Below, piece after piece: positions 36,088 to 41,939 of a DNA stretch of 64,000 nt. The notes beneath the pieces were generated by a model. That model made no database searches and was not told the DNA's origin. It saw only the letters and a program-made list of their open reading frames with translations. Every line of letters begins with the position of its first letter. The first letter of the stretch is position 1. Position numbers and translations under genes: made by a program. The DNA lies in NCBI RefSeq assembly GCF_015207875.1, contig NZ_JADEVZ010000008.1, positions 38,192 to 102,191 of the forward strand. Direction: 5' to 3'. This stretch comes from Dolichospermum sp. LEGE 00240. Lineage in GTDB: Bacteria > Cyanobacteriota > Cyanobacteriia > Cyanobacteriales > Nostocaceae.

Positions 36088-36147
36088 AATTTTTACCGTG
36101 AGCCAATTTAGCTGATGTTATTACTTTAACTATACACTATAGATAAG

Positions 36148-36280
36148 CAATCGCTGTTTGGGATGTGGGGATGCTTGCGATCGCTGTTTTAGTTTTGGGG
36201 GTGTTGAGAGTGCGATAGCGTTCGCGGAGCCTCCCGGAGGGAACTAGCGCTGCTGCAAGCAGTTCGCTGTTTGGGGATGT
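36148..36280 (-). repeat. Composite HIP1 repeat block (right arm)
   Basis: HIP1, GTTTTGGGGGTGTTGAGAG linker, the long CCTCCCGGAGGGAACTAGC insertion joined to a GCTGCTGCAAGCAGTTCGC tail, and a final GTTTGGGGATGTTG linker ending next to the relE stop. Confidence 0.88.
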
Positions 36281-36284
36281 TGAT

Positions 36285-36741
36285 CTAATAAATTTCCCTA
36301 CGATGACCAATTCTAAGAGGGTGTTTGAAAAGTCTAATTTATTACTTGCAAGGGCGACTAGAAGTCGCAGCTACACAGACGAAACCCACCTATTCCTTCG
36401 GAACGCTACGCGAACGTGGGTTCAAAAGCCTTGATTTTTCGTTAGTCCACGCAGGTGGACTTTGTTTGTGTAGTAGCGATTTCTAATCGCCGGAAACTTT
36501 TCAAACATCCTCTAATGATAATGATTAATTGTTCTTCTATATCTAACTCATAAATAACTCGATAATCACCCACTCTTAACTTATAAAAACCTGACCATTG
36601 ACCTGTAAGAGATAGAGGAGTTATCTGCTCAAAATTGAGACTTAACCATTGAATTTTATTCAGAATCCTCAGACGCACAACCTGATCTAAATTATCTAAA
36701 TCAGTGATAGACTCTGATTCAAAACTTACAGAATAACTCAT
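36285..36741 (-). pseudogene. RelE/ParE family toxin split by a MITE
   Basis: Codons from 36741 leftward give YSVSFESESITDLDNLDQVV, LRILNKIQWLSLNFEQITPL, WSGFYKLRVGDYRVIYELDI and EEQLIIII, a clear RelE/ParE toxin. The MITE then interrupts. Beyond it (36313 to 36285) the sequence RIGHRREIY and a TAG completes the usual ending. The present open frame instead ends in about 21 MITE-encoded residues. The lost tail carries the Arg-His-Arg-Arg...Tyr residues important for activity in this family, so the toxin is probably dead. Confidence 0.9.
36317..36512. mobile_element. MITE copy 2 inserted in relE, with TAA target duplication
   Basis: A 196-bp element with ends GAGGGTGTTTGAAAAGT / ACTTTTCAAACATCCTC. 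TAA at 36314-36316 and 36513-36515 is the target duplication; removing the element and one TAA restores an uninterrupted relE. About 90% identical to copy 1 at 6831-7029. Confidence 0.95.
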
Positions 36742-36957
36742 TTAACCTTCTATCCCATACCTTTTATAAACTTCGTCTAGAGGAATAGTAGGTCTTCCTT
36801 CTTGACGTTTACGCCGGATTTCCAATAAACTCTGCTTAAATGATTCTTTGATTTCCCTACCCTCATCAGGATCACCGAAGTATTCATCTAGCATTTCATC
36901 TACAGTAGTACGGATTAAGTTTTGTAACTGTTCCGCCGTCATTTCTTTAATTTGCAT
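36742..36957 (-). CDS. Antitoxin of the split RelE module
   Basis: A 71-residue protein: IKEMTAEQLQNLIRTTVDEM, LDEYFGDPDEGREIKESFKQ and RRKRQEGRPTIPLDEVYKRY. The E.....L.........DP..G.E......L........ G...PLDEV....G pattern is a common RelB-like cyanobacterial antitoxin. Its stop abuts the relE start (1-bp spacing). Confidence 0.85.
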   Translation of the reverse strand: MQIKEMTAEQLQNLIRTTVDEMLDEYFGDPDEGREIKESFKQSLLEIRRKRQEGRPTIPLDEVYKRYGIEG

Positions 36958-37025
36958 AGTTGCTTTAAACAGTGAACTATAGGAATGATTATACCAGTTA
37001 AGAGAAAATAGTGGGATAACTCAAG

Positions 37026-37164
37026 GCGATCGCTTTTGGAGATGTGGGGATGCGATAGCGCAAGCACTGACTTGTCAGTTCGCTGTTTTGGGGGTGTGGA
37101 GGTGTGCGATAGCGCAAGCGCTCCGTAGGAATCGCTTTTTGAGGATGTAGGGAGGTGCGATCGC
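37026..37164 (-). repeat. Composite HIP1 repeat block (right arm)
   Basis: HIP1 at both ends, with GCGATAGCGCAAGCACTGAC and GCGATAGCGCAAGCGCTCCG insertions; these variants have GCGCAAGCGC in place of GCGAAGCGC. Confidence 0.88.
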
Positions 37165-37199
37165 TAAAATCTGTTATTATAAACATTTAGGAGGTTAAG

Positions 37200-37412
37200 A
37201 TGACTCTGCGCTATGAAATTAATCTCTATTGGAGTGAAGAAGACCAATCATTTATCGCAGAAGTTCCAGATTTACCGGGATGTGCTGCTGATGGAGAAAC
37301 TTATCAAAAAGCACTGCAAAATATAGAAATTATTATGCAGGAATGGATAGAAACTGCTCAAGAGTTAGATCGAAAAATTCCTGAACCTACACAGCGGTTA
37401 ATGTCTGCTTAA
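37200..37412 (+). CDS. hicB: HicB family antitoxin, copy 3 (orphan, hicA deleted)
   Basis: A 70-residue protein differing from copies 1 and 2 at two positions (TYQKAL for TYQEAL, ELDRK for ELGRK). The upstream TTATTATAAACATTT of copy 2 is joined directly to AGGAGGTTAAG, the hicB ribosome-binding site, so hicA (about 265 bp) has been cleanly removed. Confidence 0.9.
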   Translation: MTLRYEINLYWSEEDQSFIAEVPDLPGCAADGETYQKALQNIEIIMQEWIETAQELDRKIPEPTQRLMSA

Positions 37413-37417
37413 TTGAT

Positions 37418-37588
37418 GCTTTTGGGGATGTGCAATAGTGAAGCTGACCGAAGGTATCGCTTTTTGAGGATGTGGGGATGCGATAGCGAAGCGCTGCTGC
37501 AAGCAGTTCGCTGTTTGGGAGATGTTGGGAGTGCGATAGCGAAGCGCTCCGTAGGAATCGCTTTTGGGGATGTTGGGAGTGCGATCGC
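37418..37588 (-). repeat. Composite HIP1 repeat block (right arm)
   Basis: It begins with the same GATGCTTTTGGGGATGTGC as the blocks after hicB copies 1 and 2, then GAAGCTGACCGAAGGTATC, GCTGCTGCAAGCAGTTCGC and CTCCGTAGGAATCGC insertions. Confidence 0.9.
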
Positions 37589-37603
37589 TGTATTCAAAAA
37601 CAC

Positions 37604-38047
37604 TCAACTCATCAACTGATTTAAAACCAACACAGTTAACCCTGGTAAAGAAGGTAAACGTATATCATTAGTTAAGAAAAAAGACGCATTACCATAAATA
37701 GCAGTAGCCATTTGAATAGCATCCGGTGTTCTTAAATTGTAATCTGCTCTTAATTTGGCTGCATTTTCAGCAATATCTGGTAAAACTTCAATAGTTGTTA
37801 AACCTTGAGAATTGAAGAGAATATCACGATATTGTTGAGCCAATATTGTATTTCCTGCACGTAAAGGATAAACTAAAACTTCTGATATAGTTAAAACCGA
37901 CGTGACAACACTAAACTCACCTCTATACATGGCTGTAAAAAAAACATCTGTAACTTCTAAATAACTAGGATTTTCTCCCATAAAATAAATTAGCGGTGCT
38001 GTATCTAAACCTATAATTTTACCCTGTAATTCATTTAACCATTCCAT
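37604..38047 (-). CDS. vapC: VapC family PIN-domain toxin
   Basis: A 147-residue PIN domain: KIIGLDTAPLIYFMGENPSY (D), VVTSVLTISEVLVYPLRAGN (E), NAAKLRADYNLRTPDAIQMA (D) and FFLTNDIRLPSLPGLTVLVL. Complete. Overlaps its antitoxin gene by 13 bp. Confidence 0.92.
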   Translation of the reverse strand: MEWLNELQGKIIGLDTAPLIYFMGENPSYLEVTDVFFTAMYRGEFSVVTSVLTISEVLVYPLRAGNTILAQQYRDILFNSQGLTTIEVLPDIAENAAKLRADYNLRTPDAIQMATAIYGNASFFLTNDIRLPSLPGLTVLVLNQLMS

Positions 38048-38256
38048 GAATCACGCTCCTGATTAATATATTCCTGAGCGTCAATATTTCCCCAAATTTC
38101 CTTACCTAAACCACGCAATTCTAAAATATTACGCTTTGGTTTTGATGTCATTTTCAATTGTTGACGAATTAAGATAGATAAATTTTCAACTAATTTAAGT
38201 TGTTCTTCTGGAGTCAGATTTTTAGCCTGTTGTAACAATTCTTGATAGTTAGACAT
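38035..38256 (-). CDS. Antitoxin of the 37604 VapC
   Basis: A 73-residue protein: NYQELLQQAKNLTPEEQLKL, VENLSILIRQQLKMTSKPKR and ILELRGLGKEIWGNIDAQEY, ending INQERDSWNG. The L.LLEEL..........IL.L.GLGKEIW..ID...YI...R.SW pattern is a very common cyanobacterial antitoxin. Confidence 0.9.
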   Translation of the reverse strand: MSNYQELLQQAKNLTPEEQLKLVENLSILIRQQLKMTSKPKRNILELRGLGKEIWGNIDAQEYINQERDSWNG

Positions 38257-38322
38257 ACATTTTTTGCTTATTTATAGTTTTAAGCCTAATTTAACTATAT
38301 GCTGTTTTGAGTTTGTGAGGAT

Positions 38323-38409
38323 GCGATCGCTTTTGGGGATGTGGGAGTGCGATAGCGAAGCGCTGCTGCAAGCAGTTCGCTGTTTTGGGGTTTGTGGAGG
38401 TGCGATCGC
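38323..38409 (-). repeat. Composite HIP1 repeat block (right arm)
   Basis: HIP1, TTTTGGGGATGTGGGAG, one GCTGCTGCAAGCAGTTCGC insertion, TGTTTTGGGGTTTGTGGAGG and a terminal HIP1 that runs into the stop of the next gene. Confidence 0.9.
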
Positions 38410-38411
38410 TT

Positions 38412-38612
38412 TTACTGAATGCTTTCAATTAATTTAATATTATTTCTCAACCATTCATTGACTAAAGTTTGCACATCAATGTTTTTTTTCTGAGCAATTT
38501 TCTTGAGAAAATTATCAACATCTGGTTCAAGGTAAATCGGATAATGAAAAGTCGCATCAGCATTATAAAACTTACCTTGTTCAGCTTGTGAAAAATCATA
38601 CTCTGCTTTCAT
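38412..38612 (-). CDS. BrnA-like antitoxin
   Basis: A 66-residue protein: KAEYDFSQAEQGKFYNADAT, YPIYLEPDVDNFLKKIAQKK and VQTLVNEWLRNNIKLIES. The E.DFS.AE.GK.Y...A....P.YL...V...L...A..K......LVN..L...I pattern is the BrnA/CopG family. Its ATG overlaps the end of the broken brnT frame. Confidence 0.88.
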   Translation of the reverse strand: MKAEYDFSQAEQGKFYNADATFHYPIYLEPDVDNFLKKIAQKKNIDVQTLVNEWLRNNIKLIESIQ

Positions 38613-38908
38613 AGATTTCTTCCTTGATAATACTGCTGTTCATTAAAAGTTGCTTTCCGTGCTGAAGTAATGCGAATCAAACACGAGTCTTCATCTGTTT
38701 ATTCAAAAGTATGAATAACAACCCTTAAAATACCCGTTTCATCTAAACCTATAGTAATCCATCTGTCTTCATAATCACTATGCTCTTCATCATATAAACT
38801 TAATTGATATTGATCACGAAAAACAGTTGATGCTAAACGAAAATTGATTTGATGTTTACGAATATTCTGTTTTTCTTTTGCTGGATTCCAATCAAAATTA
38901 TAACGCAA
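38609..38908 (-). pseudogene. BrnT family toxin with in-frame stop
   Basis: From 38908 leftward: YNFDWNPAKEKQNIRKHQIN, DQYQLSLYDEEHSDYEDRWI and LDETGILRVVIHTFE, then TAA (38699-38701). The same frame continues TDEDSCLIRITSARKATFNE, QQYYQGRNL and a TGA overlapping the antitoxin start. The conserved R..SAR.A...E...Y ending lies beyond the premature stop, so the toxin is very probably inactive unless read through. Confidence 0.9.
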
Positions 38909-38994
38909 ATTTATAAATTACAAGAGATTAAATAAGTTGATACCATAATTATACCATAATTTTATACTTTGACAGTATTATCAGTAGTTTAACG

Positions 38995-39170
38995 TAGTGA
39001 TCGCTTTTGGGAATGTGGGATGCGATCGCTGTTTGAAAATGTTGGGAGTGCGTAAGCGTTGCGCTCCGTAGGAATCGCTGTTTGGGGATGTTGGAGTGCG
39101 CTCACTTCTTGCGATCGCTTTTGAGAATGTGGGATGCGATCGCTTTTTGGGTTTGGGGGAATGCGATCGC
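38995..39170 (-). repeat. Composite HIP1 repeat block (right arm)
   Basis: Several HIP1 octamers, TTTTGGGAATGTGGGATGCG linkers and one GCGTAAGCGTTGCGCTCCG insertion variant. It ends in the stop region of a ParE gene. Confidence 0.88.
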
Positions 39171-39186
39171 TATTGAGTGTCAAATT

Positions 39187-39528
39187 TTATAACTCATCTC
39201 CTAATAAATCCTGTATATTTTCCAATCTCTGCTGAGAACCATGACGAACACGATGAATATATACAACTTCTTCCTCTTCCCCAAGATTTTTAACCGTAAA
39301 TAAAATTAAAAATTGTTTTTGGTAAATAAGTTGTCGAACATCAATCCCCATATACTTACTTTCTATAGCGAGAGAACAACGTTGGGGAAAATTTTCCAAC
39401 GTCAGCATAATTTCATAACATCCCCGCACCCAACGAAAAGCTCGTTCCTGTGACTCCTCTTTTATCCACAGGAAAATACTCTCAATATCAGCAATAGCAC
39501 TAGGTGAAATCTCAATCCGGTATGCCAT
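39187..39528 (-). CDS. RelE/ParE family toxin
   Basis: A 113-residue protein starting MAYRIEISPSAIADIESIFL, then WIKEESQERAFRWVRGCYEI, LENFPQRCSLAIESKYMGID and VRQLIYQKQFLILFTV with terminal VVYIHRVRHGSQQRL. The V.....A..D.......I......A..W......I..L...P.RC..A.E.......R.L.......YRI.F.......V....VRH..R pattern is ParE-like. The ATG at 39528 overlaps the upstream antitoxin; complete. Confidence 0.9.
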   Translation of the reverse strand: MAYRIEISPSAIADIESIFLWIKEESQERAFRWVRGCYEIMLTLENFPQRCSLAIESKYMGIDVRQLIYQKQFLILFTVKNLGEEEEVVYIHRVRHGSQQRLENIQDLLGDEL

Positions 39529-39799
39529 ATTTTTCCTTAAATTCTGCAAATGCTTGATTTAAGGGCATACCCTCACCTTGTTCAAACTCATTTATACTTT
39601 TACGTATCTTAGCAACAGATTCTAGTACTTCCAGTCTATCAATCATTTTTTGATAACTTTCAGCATCTTGAACCACAGCAGCAGCTTTACCATTCACAGT
39701 CAGCACAATGGGAGATTTAGTTTCTTTTAACTTATCCAGAAACATCTTTGCTCCACGCTGAAATTCTGATAAGGGGTGAATATCGCTTAGGCTAAACAT
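39512..39799 (-). CDS. Phd/YefM family antitoxin
   Basis: A 95-residue protein: DIHPLSEFQRGAKMFLDKLK, ETKSPIVLTVNGKAAAVVQD, AESYQKMIDRLEVLESVAKI. The PLSEF......F...L......IVLTVNGKA..V..D...Y..M...........I pattern is classic Phd/YefM. It binds DNA through its N-terminus and ParE through the C-terminal helix. Confidence 0.93.
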   Translation of the reverse strand: MFSLSDIHPLSEFQRGAKMFLDKLKETKSPIVLTVNGKAAAVVQDAESYQKMIDRLEVLESVAKIRKSINEFEQGEGMPLNQAFAEFKEKYGIPD

Positions 39800-39865
39800 A
39801 ATAATTTCAACAAATTATTTGATAATTTCATGTTAATTGTATGAAAATATTTTGTCAAGGGAAGA

Positions 39866-40204
39866 TATAGCTGTTTTGGGATGTGGGGAGTGCGATAGCG
39901 AAGCGCTGCTGCAAGCAGTTCGCTGTTTGGATATGTGGGGTGTTGGGTTTGTGGGAGCGCGATAGCGAAGCACGACCTAGGAATCGCTTGTTGGAGGTGT
40001 GAAGGGAGAGCGATAGCGAAGCGCAACCTAGGAATCGCTGTTTTGGGGTTGTAGGGATGCGTAAGCGTTGCGCTGCTGCAAGCAGTTCGCTGTTTGAGGA
40101 TGTGGGGATCCCGCATTTCTCACAAACAATGCGATTCCTAGGTCGCGCTATCTCTATTTCTTCGGAACGCTATGCGAACGAGACGCTACCGCGAACGCTA
40201 TCGC
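39866..40204 (-). repeat. Composite repeat block (last of right arm, degenerate end)
   Basis: GCTGCTGCAAGCAGTTCGC, GAAGCACGACCTAGGAATCG and GAAGCGCAACCTAGGAATCG insertions with few intact HIP1. After 40130 the orientation becomes mixed, with TTCGGAACGCTATGCGAACG and CGAGACGCTACCGCGAACGC small repeats. Confidence 0.85.
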
Positions 40205-40328
40205 AATCTATCTAATCCTTATAGAGAAACGGTTTCGGGCATTTTTCACGGAGTTGATTTTTGATGCAGTGTGAAAACCCAGAATCGAGATTTTATAAGG
40301 GTTTGAGGATTTTGGTGAGAAATCCGGG

Positions 40329-41606
40329 TTAACCAGGTAATTCTAAAGGTTGAGAAGGAATAATAAACATTAATTCTGCACCTTCTGGTTTTTGTTCTGT
40401 AGATGGTTTTAATTGTAGCCATTCATGAAAACTAATTCCTAATTGAGATATTGCTTGTATTTCTGTTTGATAAGATTCAAATCTGTTGTTAGTTTCAATC
40501 ATTGATTCCATGACTTCAAATACTTGGGGAAGTCTTGTAAAAGCTGCTTGCTTTAATTCATCGTGATTCGGACCGAACCACGTACCTTGAATTTCGACAC
40601 GATCTAAAATTGCTGGTGGTAATGAATCAATCCATTGTGTATGATCTTTGGCAATTTTAAATAGATTGTTACGTTGATTTTCAAATACAGCATTTTCATC
40701 TAAATCCGAATTTATCCATTGATAAATTTTTGCTAATCTCTTTAAGTCTATTTGTCCTTGAAATTCTGGATGTAGATAGACTGCTGGATTAGATGTCAGT
40801 AAAATATTGATATATTTATGAATACGTGATTGAAGAACTTTTTGCCCTTCTTGAAATCTACGAATTGCTGTATCATGTTCTTCTAATTCTAAATAACATC
40901 GTGCTTCGGCTAGATAAGCTAAAGATAAAGTTAATAAATATTCATCCGCAATCTGGCTTTGTTTTTCGATTTCTATATCTGTGAAGTTAGTATAAATATG
41001 TTCAGCTTCTAAAAAACGATTGATAGCTTGTAATGCACTATCCCTTCTATTCTCAACCTTAGTCATGGTAAAAGCATTCATAGCTAAATCTAGTGCAGCA
41101 CGAAAATTTGCGTAGAAGCTCAAATCAATTTTACGGTTAACTTTGTTTAATAACTCCTCTGCTTTTTGTAGTCTTTGTTCTAGTTCTTTTAATCGCTGTG
41201 CTATGACAGCAAAACCCATTACTGAAACACCAAGATTGAGAATACTAGCAGCAGTAGATACTTGCAAAATACTTTGAGAAAATTGTAAAGTTTGCCCAAC
41301 TGAAGTAATCTGATTTTCAAGAACATCTAAACTCTGATTCACATCAGAAAATCCTTTAGCTGAAATTGCTACATTCGCGCCTGAAGCAATTAAGTTAAGT
41401 ATGCCAGTAACAGGATCAAGTGCTTGTATCACCGGAGGAAGAAAGGTGGGATCTGGAGGAGCAACTGAATTAGTGTCTCGCAACCAAGTTACAATTTTCT
41501 TACTTGCTACATCCCGAATTACACACCCAACCCGTTCAAATGTTCCATCTTGTAAGCCTTTAGCAACCCAATCTGCTAATGCAAAGGTAACTTGAATTGG
41601 TATCAT
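40329..41606 (-). CDS. Hypothetical protein with hydrophobic helix and coiled coil
   Basis: A 425-residue protein of no family I can name. Residues about 110-135 (QVSTAASILNLGVSVMGFAV) form a glycine-containing hydrophobic helix likely to enter a membrane, followed directly by a charged coiled coil (AQRLKELEQRLQKAEELLNK). The C-terminal two thirds are helical with TPR-like spacing (YLLTLSLAYLAEARCYLELE, DTAIRRFQEGQKVLQSRIHK). Isolated, on the strand opposite to the following GH116 gene. An adhesion or pore-type effector is possible but unproven. Confidence 0.6.
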   Translation of the reverse strand: MIPIQVTFALADWVAKGLQDGTFERVGCVIRDVASKKIVTWLRDTNSVAPPDPTFLPPVIQALDPVTGILNLIASGANVAISAKGFSDVNQSLDVLENQITSVGQTLQFSQSILQVSTAASILNLGVSVMGFAVIAQRLKELEQRLQKAEELLNKVNRKIDLSFYANFRAALDLAMNAFTMTKVENRRDSALQAINRFLEAEHIYTNFTDIEIEKQSQIADEYLLTLSLAYLAEARCYLELEEHDTAIRRFQEGQKVLQSRIHKYINILLTSNPAVYLHPEFQGQIDLKRLAKIYQWINSDLDENAVFENQRNNLFKIAKDHTQWIDSLPPAILDRVEIQGTWFGPNHDELKQAAFTRLPQVFEVMESMIETNNRFESYQTEIQAISQLGISFHEWLQLKPSTEQKPEGAELMFIIPSQPLELPG

Positions 41607-41939
41607 AATTTTTCCCTAGTTGTAAAAACTTCAACAGCGTTATACAATAAGCCTGTATATTATTTGATATTGCAACACATAACCATGCTTAGTTAATTAT
41701 CCTTATAGTGTTGTATCTTGACAATATAGTGAAATGTTTTTTAACGTTTGCGTGGTGTGTTGGATAAATACCGCAAAGGAAATAAAAAAAGCGTTACCGA
41801 TGGTGAGCGAAGCGATCGCAATTTAGTTATATAATCAAAGATTAGGAACTGTAATTAAATAAAAATATTTTCATGATTCACTTGAGAAAAATCACACATC
41901 GCGCTAGTCTTCATAGCGTCAACCCGTAAAACTCAAACC
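41607..41939. other. Gene-free divergent region upstream of the GH116 gene
   Basis: About 330 bp separating divergent genes. It contains one degenerate small repeat with HIP1 (GAGCGAAGCGATCGC, about 41803-41818) and should hold both promoters. No operator is recognised. Confidence 0.5.
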
